From Collinsella sp. (GTDB taxonomy: Bacteria; Actinomycetota; Coriobacteriia; Coriobacteriales; Coriobacteriaceae): a DNA stretch of 64,000 nt. Below are positions 15,498-23,236 of the stretch, piece after piece. The DNA is taken from NCBI GenBank assembly GCA_019425015.1, contig JAHYYJ010000002.1:124001-188000 (forward strand), in the 5' to 3' direction. A model generated the notes under the pieces. That model was not told where the DNA came from. It searched no databases and saw only the letters and a list, made by a program, of their open reading frames with translations. Position numbers and translations under genes: made by a program. Numbering within the stretch: position 1 is the first letter of the stretch; each line of letters begins with the position of its first letter.

Positions 15498-16412
15498 CTA
15501 CTCCTCCCCCATGAGCTCGCCGGCATTGTGGCGCAGCCACTCAAAGCACAGCGCGGTGGTCGCCTGGGCCACGTTGAGACTCTCGGTCATGCCGCGCTGG
15601 GGAAGCTTGGTCAAAAAGTCACATTTCTCGAGCACCAGACGCGAGATGCCGTCGCCCTCGGAGCCCATGACGAGCGCCACGCGGCCCTCGAAGGGAGCAT
15701 CCCAGCAGCTGCCCTCGGCATGCTCGGAAGCGCCACCCACCCAAAAGCCGGCGGCCTTGAGGTCATCGAGCGCACGAGCGATATTGGGCACCTGCGCGAT
15801 AGGCAGATGCATGACGGCGCCGGCGGAGGTCTTGTAGCTGCCCACGGTCACGCCGGCGGCACGCTTGTTGGCGATGATGACGCCCGCTGCGCCCACAACC
15901 TCGGCAGAGCGCACGATGGCGCCAAAGTTACCGTCGTCGGTCACATGGTCGAGCACCACGACAAGCGCCGGGCCCTCGCCTGCGCGGTCGAGGATGTCGG
16001 CGACATCGGCGTAAGGGAAGTTGCCCACCTCGAGCGCAATGCCCTGGTGAGCGCCATGGCTCGACAGCGCATCGAGCTGCGCGCGCGGCACATACTTAAT
16101 GCGGACACCCGTGGCGTTGAGGTCATCGACCAGGCGCGACAGAGCGGCATCGCGCTCCCCGCCCTCGGCGATGAGCGCGCACTTGATGGGAAAACCGGTG
16201 CGCAGCGCCTCGGCGGCAGCACGACGACCTTCGATAAACTCGCCCTTGGGAACCTGGATAGCGTCGCGGTTACGATCACGTTGCGGACGTGCGGCCTGGG
16301 CGCGATCGCGCTGGCCCTTGGGAGCGGCAGCGCGGTCGTTGCGGCGAATCGGACGCGAGCCAGAAGCAGTCTGCTTGCCGCCACGAGGCGCACGCTTGCG
16401 ATTGTCGGCCAT
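15498..16412 (-). CDS. rlmB: 23S rRNA (guanosine-2'-O) methyltransferase RlmB, SpoU family
   Basis: A 304-aa SPOUT enzyme that methylates the ribose of G2251 (E. coli numbering) in the peptidyl-transferase region. About 60 basic, low-complexity residues precede the substrate-binding domain (EGRRAAAEALRTG). The trefoil-knot methyltransferase domain follows, with motif 1 NFGAIVRSAEVVGAAGV, motif 2 ALVMGSEGDGIS and motif 3 SLNVAQATTALCFEW. Its start follows AAGGAGG. Mini-III RNase, which sits upstream of it in Bacillus, is absent. Confidence 0.92.
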   Translation of the reverse strand: MADNRKRAPRGGKQTASGSRPIRRNDRAAAPKGQRDRAQAARPQRDRNRDAIQVPKGEFIEGRRAAAEALRTGFPIKCALIAEGGERDAALSRLVDDLNATGVRIKYVPRAQLDALSSHGAHQGIALEVGNFPYADVADILDRAGEGPALVVVLDHVTDDGNFGAIVRSAEVVGAAGVIIANKRAAGVTVGSYKTSAGAVMHLPIAQVPNIARALDDLKAAGFWVGGASEHAEGSCWDAPFEGRVALVMGSEGDGISRLVLEKCDFLTKLPQRGMTESLNVAQATTALCFEWLRHNAGELMGEE

Positions 16413-16555
16413 AAAACGGCCTCCTTAAATAGATAACGAACAAGAATCGACCGTCCGAGCCATGGCACCTTGCCTTTCAATCGTCGGGCATGACCACCAG
16501 GTCTATGCCCTCCTCTTTCAAGGCAATCTGCCGCACCTCGAACGGTCGACAAATA

Positions 16556-18022
16556 CTAGAGACTCTTAATACGAGTGCCCGCGGCAGTATCCTCAATGGT
16601 GAGGCCCAGGTCCTTGAGCTGATCGCGGATGGCATCTGCCAGATCCCAGTTCTTGGCGGCACGGGCCTCGGCGCGGGCCTCGAGAATCTTGGCAGCAGCC
16701 TCGTCCACGTCGTCGCCCGTATAGGCAACCAGACCGGCGGCAACGCCCAGCAGGCCCAGCGGCAGCTCGACCTTGGGCTCAGGAAGCTCAACACCAAACG
16801 TATCGAGCAGCTCGACCAGCGTATCGGCGGCAGCCAAGGCTGCGGCCTTGTCGGCAGCGTCGCCCGCCTGCTCCAGATACTGGTTGCACTCGGTGACAAA
16901 GCCAAAGACGGCGCCCATGGCACCGGCGGTGTTAAAGTCGTCGTCCATGCACTCCTTAAAAGCGGCACGGGTCTCGGCGGCCTTGGCGGCAAACGCCTCG
17001 GATGCTGCCTCATCGGCATCGGCCGTCGCATGGTTCGCAGCCCAACGCAGGTTCTCGACCGTACCGGCGATACGCGCGAGCGAGTTCTCGGCACCCTCCA
17101 GGCGCTCCCACGAAAAGTCGAGCGGCGAGCGATAGCTCGTCTGCAGCATCAGCAGGCGCAGGGCGGCAGCGGAGTGCTGCTCGAGGACCTCGGCCAGCGT
17201 AAAGAAGTTGCCGAGCGACTTGGACATCTTCTCGCCGTCGACCAGCAGCATGCCCGTGTGCATCCAGGTGTTGGAGAAGCCCTGGTGCCAGGCGCAGGTA
17301 GCCTGGGCGCACTCGTTCTCGTGATGCGGGAAGGCAAGGTCGGAGCCACCGCCGTGGATGTCGATCGGGGTGCCCAGGTAGCGGTGCACCATGGCGGCGC
17401 ACTCGGTGTGCCAACCGGGACGGCCCTCGCCCCAGGGGCTCGGCCAGCTGGGCTCGCCGGGCTTGGCGGCCTTCCACAGGGCAAAGTCGAGCGGGTCGTT
17501 CTTGTCCTCGTTCTCCTCGATGCGCGCGCCAACCATCAGATCGTCGATGTTGCGGCCCGAAACCTGACCATAGTTGGGATCGCTGCGCACGGCAAAGTAC
17601 ACGTCGCCGTTATCGGCGGCGTAGGCATGGCCCTGCTCGATAAGCGTCTTGATCATAGCGATCATGGGGCCGATCTCCTTGGTGGCGCGGGGGCGCACAT
17701 CGGGGTCGAGCACGTTGGCGGCACGCATGACGCCGATGAACTTGTCGGAGAACTCCGTCGCGACCTCGGCGGCCGTGCGGCCCTGCTCGTTGGCGCGCTT
17801 GATGATCTTGTCATCGACATCGGTGAGGTTCTGGGCGAACGTGACCTCGTAGCCGCTCGCGATGAGCCAGCGACGAATCACGTCAAAGCTGATGAACGTG
17901 CGGGCATTGCCGATGTGGATGTTGTCGTAGACCGTGGGGCCACACACGTACATGCGGACCTTGCCGGACTCGATGGGCTGGAACTCTTCCTTTTTATGGG
18001 TAGCGCTGTTGTAGATACGCAT
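16556..18022 (-). CDS. cysS: Cysteinyl-tRNA synthetase
   Basis: A 488-aa class I synthetase for tRNA-Cys. The zinc-binding N-terminal segment holds YVCGPTVYDNIHIGNAR, whose HIGN is the HIGH-type motif. KMSKS is intact in DGEKMSKSLGNF. The DALR anticodon-binding domain and a C-terminal helix end the protein (GLTIEDTAAGTRIKSL). It starts 3 nt after the ispF stop and is part of the disA-ispD-ispF-cysS-rlmB-rae1 operon. Confidence 0.96.
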   Translation of the reverse strand: MRIYNSATHKKEEFQPIESGKVRMYVCGPTVYDNIHIGNARTFISFDVIRRWLIASGYEVTFAQNLTDVDDKIIKRANEQGRTAAEVATEFSDKFIGVMRAANVLDPDVRPRATKEIGPMIAMIKTLIEQGHAYAADNGDVYFAVRSDPNYGQVSGRNIDDLMVGARIEENEDKNDPLDFALWKAAKPGEPSWPSPWGEGRPGWHTECAAMVHRYLGTPIDIHGGGSDLAFPHHENECAQATCAWHQGFSNTWMHTGMLLVDGEKMSKSLGNFFTLAEVLEQHSAAALRLLMLQTSYRSPLDFSWERLEGAENSLARIAGTVENLRWAANHATADADEAASEAFAAKAAETRAAFKECMDDDFNTAGAMGAVFGFVTECNQYLEQAGDAADKAAALAAADTLVELLDTFGVELPEPKVELPLGLLGVAAGLVAYTGDDVDEAAAKILEARAEARAAKNWDLADAIRDQLKDLGLTIEDTAAGTRIKSL

Positions 18023-18025
18023 TCG

Positions 18026-18520
18026 TTACTCCTTAACGGTTTTCTGTAGCAGGCAGACGGCCCAGGCGCCAATTCCCTCGCCTTGGCCTTCCCAACCGAG
18101 CTTTTCGGTCGTGGTGGCGGCGACGCCCACGTTTTCCACGTCGACGCCCAGGGCATGGGCAAGGTTGGCGCGCATGGCATCGCGGTGCGGAGTGATCTTG
18201 GGTTGCTGACAGGCAATGGTGCAATCGGCATCGACAAACTCAAAGCCCAGCTCGCGTGCATAGTCCATCACGCGGGCAAGTAGCACCATCGAGTCGGCAC
18301 CCTCGTAGGCGGGATCGGTGTCGGGGAACAGCTTGCCGATGTCTCCCCCGCGGCAGGCGCCCAGAATGGCGTCGGCCAAAGCGTGCGCGAGCACATCGGC
18401 ATCCGAGTGGCCCAGCAGGCCGCGCTCGTAGGGAATGTCGACCCCGCCGATGATACATCGACGCCCCTCCACCAGACGGTGAACGTCGTAGCCATGGCCA
18501 ATGCGCAGGTTACTGAACAT
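18026..18520 (-). CDS. ispF: 2-C-methyl-D-erythritol 2,4-cyclodiphosphate synthase
   Basis: A 164-aa enzyme of the MEP pathway that cyclises CDP-ME 2-phosphate to MEcPP, releasing CMP. Metal ligands are in RIGHGYDVH (Asp and His) and in GHSDADVLAHALADAILGA. The substrate loop DIGKLFPDTD and the C-terminal TTTEKLGWEGQGEGIGAWA are typical. Its start overlaps the end of ispD by 11 nt, and the two products act in the same pathway. Confidence 0.96.
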   Translation of the reverse strand: MFSNLRIGHGYDVHRLVEGRRCIIGGVDIPYERGLLGHSDADVLAHALADAILGACRGGDIGKLFPDTDPAYEGADSMVLLARVMDYARELGFEFVDADCTIACQQPKITPHRDAMRANLAHALGVDVENVGVAATTTEKLGWEGQGEGIGAWAVCLLQKTVKE

Positions 18521-19238
18521 GGGGAAGGTCCTCTCCCTCGGCCATGCGACCGAGCAGAATCGCGGTTACGGGACGCAGGTCCTCGGGCACCGTCACCTTA
18601 AGGTTATCGCGCGGGCTCTGGACGCAGCGGACGCGCCCACCCATGCGCTCGACCAGTGACGAATCGTCCGTGCCGATAAAGCCCTCAGCAATCGCCGTGG
18701 CATGGGCACGCTTCATAGCATCGACGCTAAAGATCTGCGGCGTCTGCGCGGCCCAATAGAGCTCACGCGGCGGCGTCTCGACGATATTATCGCCATCGAC
18801 GATCTTGAGCGTGTCGATCGCGGGCTGGCCGCACACGACGCCGTCGAGCGAGCGGTCACCCACAAGCACGTCGACCGCATGATCGATGGCCTCGGTCGTG
18901 ATGAGCGGACGGGCGCCGTCGTGGATGGCGACATATTCGAAACCCGCCGGTACCGCATGCACGCCGGCACGGGTGGAGTCCTGGCGGGTGTCGCCGGCAT
19001 CGGCAAAACTGATGGGCGTGTCATAGTCAAACGGGTCGATGGCCAGGCGGCGCATCTCGGCACGGCGCTCGGCAGGGCACACCACCACGATGTGGCCGAC
19101 CTTGTTGCTACGATCGAACGCGCGGATGGACCAGCTCATGAGCGGACGGCCCGCCACGTTAACGAGCTGCTTGCCGCCGGGATTTCCAAAGCGCTGGCCG
19201 CTGCCGCCGGCAACGACCACGGCGCATACGGGCGCCAT
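18510..19238 (-). CDS. ispD: 2-C-methyl-D-erythritol 4-phosphate cytidylyltransferase
   Basis: A 242-aa nucleotidyltransferase that makes CDP-ME from MEP and CTP. The Gly-rich CTP loop reads VVAGGSGQRFGNPGGKQLV; the catalytic segment VAIHDGARPLIT and the C-terminal GTDDSSLVERMG are present. Its start overlaps the disA stop and its end overlaps ispF. Confidence 0.95.
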   Translation of the reverse strand: MAPVCAVVVAGGSGQRFGNPGGKQLVNVAGRPLMSWSIRAFDRSNKVGHIVVVCPAERRAEMRRLAIDPFDYDTPISFADAGDTRQDSTRAGVHAVPAGFEYVAIHDGARPLITTEAIDHAVDVLVGDRSLDGVVCGQPAIDTLKIVDGDNIVETPPRELYWAAQTPQIFSVDAMKRAHATAIAEGFIGTDDSSLVERMGGRVRCVQSPRDNLKVTVPEDLRPVTAILLGRMAEGEDLPHVQ

Positions 19239-20305
19239 TATGCGTTCCCCTGTTTGGTGCCCTTCATGCGGTACAGGGAGTCCGCAAGAATGGCAGGGTT
19301 GTTGACGCCAAAGTCGCCCAGGCGCTCCGGATCTTCGCTGATGTCGTCCATGAGCTCCTGCAGCGATCCATACTCGTCGACGATCTTCTCGGCCACGCCG
19401 TCGCGCACGACGGACACGCGCGAAAGCGTGCGCAGGCCCAGCGGTGTCATGACGGAGTCCTCGTCCAGGTCGTCGTAACCCAGAACCGCCGCCACATGCT
19501 GCGGGTCGGACAAGTCCTTGGGCGTCATACGGCTCAGGTTGGCGCGGATCTTTTCGGCATTGGCCTCGGAGGAATCGCTCGCATAGTCGCGAATCATCAG
19601 GTCGTACTCGGTATCCATGCTGGAGCCGGCGAGCTGCTCAAGCTGCATCTGCACGAGCTTGCCCTGGTTGCCCAGCTTGACAATGCAATCCTTAAGTTCG
19701 GTCTTTGCCTGCTGCATGATCTCGAAGCTCGAGAAAATCCCGGTAATGTCGGCGAGCGTAACGTAGTCGTCGAGCTCGAGGGCTGTCAGACGCAGCAGGG
19801 AGCGGTCGAGCGACTGACGGGTGGTCTGGAGCGTGGCGACGAGCTGGTTGACCGAGCTCATGATGGTGGTGACAGGCTGGATCTCGTAGCTCTTACCGTG
19901 GACGTACACGTTGACGACGGCACGACGAGCCGAAACCGAGATCACGATGGCGTCGGTGAGCACCGACATGCGAGCGGCAGTACGGTGACGCATGCCCGTT
20001 TCACTCGTGGCGAGCGAGGGATCGGGATTGAGGTGGAAGTTGGCGCGCAGGATCTGGGTGAGGTCGCCATCGATGACGATGGCACCGTCCATCTTGGAAA
20101 GCTCGAACAGGCGGTTCGAGGTAAACGAAATGTTGAGCGGGAAGCCGTCGTTACCGGCAGCGAGTACGTTTTCGGTGTCGCCGACGCAGATAAGGGCACC
20201 CAGGTGACCAGCAATGATCATGTCGAGGGCGGTGCGGATCGGCTGGCCGGGGGCAGTCAGGCGAATAGCCTGTTCCATACGCTTTTGCAGCTCGTTCTTA
20301 TCCAA
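19238..20305 (-). CDS. disA: DNA integrity scanning diadenylate cyclase DisA
   Basis: A 355-aa octameric enzyme that makes c-di-AMP from two ATP and is inhibited at branched DNA. The DAC domain has DGA (residues 73-75) and RHRTAA (106-111). A linking helical domain and a C-terminal helix-hairpin-helix DNA-binding domain (LGLRTLSRVSVVRDGVAEKI) follow. The start codon is TTG at 20305 after GGGAG. It heads the operon; radA, its usual neighbour, is not next to it here. Confidence 0.95.
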   Translation of the reverse strand: MDKNELQKRMEQAIRLTAPGQPIRTALDMIIAGHLGALICVGDTENVLAAGNDGFPLNISFTSNRLFELSKMDGAIVIDGDLTQILRANFHLNPDPSLATSETGMRHRTAARMSVLTDAIVISVSARRAVVNVYVHGKSYEIQPVTTIMSSVNQLVATLQTTRQSLDRSLLRLTALELDDYVTLADITGIFSSFEIMQQAKTELKDCIVKLGNQGKLVQMQLEQLAGSSMDTEYDLMIRDYASDSSEANAEKIRANLSRMTPKDLSDPQHVAAVLGYDDLDEDSVMTPLGLRTLSRVSVVRDGVAEKIVDEYGSLQELMDDISEDPERLGDFGVNNPAILADSLYRMKGTKQGNA

Positions 20306-20474
20306 GGCATCGCTCCCATCGTATACGCTCCATAAACGCTAAATAGTTTCTCACGGTTTGTCCCCGCAGCGCTTGCGAAATCCGATGCTTACAGAATGAG
20401 CGAACACCGCTGGGGTAGTCAAAAGAGCCCCAACCCAAATGAGCTGCTTATGTGGTAGCATCGGGGTTCACATG

Positions 20475-20612
20475 AATGAGGGAGTAGTCGCGTGACCGGG
20501 TTCGCCTCCGGTGGCGCGGTAAGTCAACACACTGGCCGATGCGGCCTGGCTTGCCTTAATGAACGAGACTCGTGGCTGTGCGCGCAACGCGTACGCCACG
20601 GGTCTTTTTTGT
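20475..20612 (+). ncRNA. yybP-ykoY (manganese) riboswitch with terminator platform
   Basis: The conserved GGGAGTAGTCGC segment (from 20480), a G/C-rich hairpin arm and AATGAACGAGACTCG mark this family. The 3' part can fold into a terminator: arms at 20566-20576 and 20595-20605 with T6 at 20605-20610. It precedes a manganese exporter, the classical target, so high Mn should allow read-through. The rest of 20306-20474 holds only the diverging disA leader. Confidence 0.88.
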
Positions 20613-20663
20613 TACTCCCCCAAGAGGTACACGCGGGCCCGCCCGCAGAGAGAGAGCCAGACT

Positions 20664-21242
20664 ATGGGACTCGCAGAGCTCGTGCTGCTCGCCGTTGGCC
20701 TTTCGATGGACGCCTTTGCCGTATCCATCTGCAAGGGCCTTGGCATGAAGAAGATCAACCTTAAAGTCGCCGCGGTGCTCGGCCTGTTCTTTGGCGGCTT
20801 TCAGGCCGGCATGCCCGTAATCGGATGGGCGCTTGGCAGTCAATTCATGGGCATCATCGGACCCATCGACCACTGGATCGCCTTTATTCTGCTCGCCTTC
20901 ATCGGCGGCAAAATGCTGTGGGAGGCCTTTACCGAGGACGAGGACGAAGGCGACAACAAGAATGCCGAGAGGATTGACCTGGGCGAGTACCTAATCCTTG
21001 CCATCGCCACCTCGATTGATGCCCTAGCCGTAGGCATCTCGTTTGCGGCACTCTCGGTCGACATCGTTCCCGCCGTATCGCTTATCGGCGTCACAACGTT
21101 TATCTTCTCTGTCGCCGGCGTGGCGATTGGCCACACCTTTGGCGCACGCTACGAAAAACCCGCCACCATCGTGGGCGGCATCGTGCTCACCCTCATCGGA
21201 CTTAAGATCTTGCTTGAGCATCTGGGGATTTTGGCGCTGTAA
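20664..21242 (+). CDS. mntP: Manganese efflux pump MntP
   Basis: A 192-aa membrane protein with six predicted helices arranged as two repeats. Each repeat has a conserved Asp motif: VGLSMDAFAVSICKG in the first and IATSIDALAVGISFA in the second. An acidic loop (EDEDEGDNKNAE) separates the halves. ATG 20664 fits the family start. Together with its riboswitch it forms a self-contained Mn2+ detoxification unit, closed by a terminator at 21279-21312. Confidence 0.93.
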   Translation: MGLAELVLLAVGLSMDAFAVSICKGLGMKKINLKVAAVLGLFFGGFQAGMPVIGWALGSQFMGIIGPIDHWIAFILLAFIGGKMLWEAFTEDEDEGDNKNAERIDLGEYLILAIATSIDALAVGISFAALSVDIVPAVSLIGVTTFIFSVAGVAIGHTFGARYEKPATIVGGIVLTLIGLKILLEHLGILAL

Positions 21243-21278
21243 CGCCAAACGCAATCGCTCAAAACTCAACGCCAGTAC

Positions 21279-21312
21279 AAGGCCTCATGCAAAGTTTTGC
21301 ATGAGGCCTTTT
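21279..21312 (+). terminator. Terminator of mntP
   Basis: Perfect 15-bp arms, 21279-21293 and 21296-21310, end in TTTT. Confidence 0.9.
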
Positions 21313-21314
21313 CG

Positions 21315-21355
21315 TGCAGACTTTTGCATGTCATACTGATATGCAAAAGTCTGCA
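21315..21355 (+). promoter_or_regulatory. Palindromic operator of the hipBA operon
   Basis: Perfect 15-bp arms TGCAGACTTTTGCAT (21315-21329) and ATGCAAAAGTCTGCA (21341-21355) are separated by 11 nt containing CATACT, a possible -10. It ends 14 nt before the antitoxin start, which fits autorepression by a dimeric HipB. Confidence 0.7.
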
Positions 21356-21369
21356 TGTTGGAGATCGCC

Positions 21370-21801
21370 ATGGATACCATTCCCATCACCACACCACGCC
21401 AAGCTGGCATCTACGTGCGCCAGGCACGCGAGGCTCAGGGTCTCACCCGTGCCGCCCTCGCCAAAACGGCCAGTGTTTCGGAGCGCCTGCTCGCATCGCT
21501 CGAGCTAGGAGACGCCACCGGCATTCGACTCGACAAGTTGCTGTCCGTCTTTAACGCACTCGGCATAGGTCTCTTTGCGCAAAGCGATAACGACTCCATC
21601 GCATCGCCCTCCGAACATCCGACGACGAAAGCGGACCTCCCTATCGCGAACTCGAATGCCCTGCCAAAGCCAAGCGTAGGCAGACGACCCGCTCGACAGG
21701 GAACGCCATCTTCCTATGGTGCCTTGCTGGCCCAAATCGCAGCCGAGCAAGGCCTTTCCGACACTTCAGACCTCTCCTTTGGCTGTAAGGTTGTGAAATA
21801 A
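21370..21801 (+). CDS. HipB-like antitoxin, XRE-family regulator
   Basis: A 143-aa protein with an N-terminal helix-turn-helix (about residues 8-70: AGIYVRQAREAQGLTRAALA, SERLLASLELG, LDKLLSVFNALGIGLFA). A polar linker and a C-terminal tail of about 70 residues follow. ATG 21370 is preferred over 21355 because GGAG at 21359-21362 is well placed and the earlier ATG lies in the operator. The kinase gene starts directly after its stop. Family members neutralise HipA and repress the operon. Confidence 0.85.
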   Translation: MDTIPITTPRQAGIYVRQAREAQGLTRAALAKTASVSERLLASLELGDATGIRLDKLLSVFNALGIGLFAQSDNDSIASPSEHPTTKADLPIANSNALPKPSVGRRPARQGTPSSYGALLAQIAAEQGLSDTSDLSFGCKVVK

Positions 21802-23106
21802 ATGGCAGAGATGGAGCTTGCGACCCTCATTTGTGGCGAAATCGCAGGCACTCTCCGGCAAGACGAGCATGGACTCTGCAGCTTTGTATACGCCCCAACC
21901 TATCGCGGAGCACCACTATCGCTTACAATGCCGCTTTCCAATCGCACGTATGGCCATAACATCGTCCGCCCGTTCCTATTTGGCCTTTTGCCCGACAGCC
22001 AAGAGCAGCGCCGCGCTATTGCCGCCGAGCATGACGTTGCATCCAACAACCCCGTCGCCCTCTTGTGCCATATCGGTCTTGACTGCGCAGGGGCCGTTCA
22101 GTTTTGTCGAACCGATCAATTAGGCGCCGCCCGCGGCAGGGTCTCGGCATACCGCCCGCTTACCAATTCTCAAATCGCTCACAAGCTCAAAGCAATTCGC
22201 GATGACGAAAGAGAGACATGGATGGGCTCCAACGAAAGCTGGTCCCTGGGCGGCAACCAAGGCAAATTTGCACTAGCTTGGCATGATGGCCAATGGTGCG
22301 AATGTCTAGGGTCATCCCCCACTACCCATATCTTCAAAAATGGTGTCGTTGGGTTCAAACATCAGGCCTTAAACGAATTCGTCTGCATGAAAACGGCTCG
22401 GCGTGTTGGCATTCCAACTGCCAACGTCTCCTATTGCACATTTGAAGACGAAGCCGCGCTCGTCGTTGAACGGTACGACAGAATGGTCAATAGCAGCGGA
22501 AATATCGAAAGGCTGCATCAGGAGGACTTTTGCCAGGCGCTCGGTGTATTGCCAAGCCAGAAATACACCGCCGACGGAGGACCAACCACACGAGACATCC
22601 AAGAACGACTGATTAACACAGTCCCCCACCACATGAATCTTGTGCTTTTTACCTATATGTTGTTCTATAACGCCATTATCGGAGCGCCTGACGCACACGC
22701 TAAAAACTACTCGCTCATCCTAGGTAAAGGCACAAACGCAGCGCTCGCACCCATGTACGATGTCGCATCGGGCTTGGCGTACGAGCGTATGCGCCGCCGG
22801 GCGCGCCTTGCCATGAGCGTTGGCGGCGAAAATCGTGTGGGGCGCATCGGTCCAGGCGCTATCCGCCGATACCACGGTATGGGCGACCCCGCGCTGGAGG
22901 CGGCGCTTACCGATGCCGGGCTATCCGAGAAGTTTTGCTTTGCGACCATGATGGACCTCGCCTACGAGGTACCCATGTGCATGGAAGAGATCATGGACGA
23001 ATACGCCGACCTGCCCGGCATGGCGGACCTGCGCGAGCATATGCTCGGACCCGTCCGCGAAAACTGCCAGCGCACCCTCGATCTCATCAGGGCAGAAATG
23101 GACTAG
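21802..23106 (+). CDS. HipA-like serine/threonine kinase toxin
   Basis: A 434-aa kinase of the HipA family; E. coli HipA phosphorylates glutamyl-tRNA synthetase and induces persistence. The N-terminal subdomain is followed by the Gly-rich loop SLGGNQGKFAL (about residue 148). LVVERYDR, the catalytic GAPDAHAKNYSL (about 293-304) and the metal-binding APMYDVAS follow, so all key residues are present. The gene abuts hipB and is a little less GC-rich than its neighbours, which suggests a mobile history. The target here is unknown. Confidence 0.9.
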   Translation: MAEMELATLICGEIAGTLRQDEHGLCSFVYAPTYRGAPLSLTMPLSNRTYGHNIVRPFLFGLLPDSQEQRRAIAAEHDVASNNPVALLCHIGLDCAGAVQFCRTDQLGAARGRVSAYRPLTNSQIAHKLKAIRDDERETWMGSNESWSLGGNQGKFALAWHDGQWCECLGSSPTTHIFKNGVVGFKHQALNEFVCMKTARRVGIPTANVSYCTFEDEAALVVERYDRMVNSSGNIERLHQEDFCQALGVLPSQKYTADGGPTTRDIQERLINTVPHHMNLVLFTYMLFYNAIIGAPDAHAKNYSLILGKGTNAALAPMYDVASGLAYERMRRRARLAMSVGGENRVGRIGPGAIRRYHGMGDPALEAALTDAGLSEKFCFATMMDLAYEVPMCMEEIMDEYADLPGMADLREHMLGPVRENCQRTLDLIRAEMD

Positions 23107-23137
23107 GTGGCTGTAATTTCGCAATTATCAAACAAAA

Positions 23138-23185
23138 GAGAGGGGGGGGGCACCCGTCGCAAAAGCTCGGATGCCCCCCTCATAA
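23138..23185. terminator. Bidirectional terminator between hipA and pepD
   Basis: A G-run (23140-23150) and a C-run (23173-23179) form a strong stem. TCTCTTTTGTTTG follows on the minus strand, so it mainly serves pepD. Confidence 0.7.
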
Positions 23186-23236
23186 TGTCATTTGCAATCC
23201 GCTAGCACGTGGCTCGAACTGCTGCTAGCGCGACCC

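Noticed and set aside
16477..16555. Short open stretch ending DLVVMPDD between cysS and rlmB.
   Set aside because: It is too short to call a gene and has no clear start; kept only as a remark in the synteny finding.
13200..18100. Search for T-box leaders before the synthetase genes cysS, lysS and asnS.
   Set aside because: No T-box core sequence or specifier hairpin was recognised upstream of any of them.
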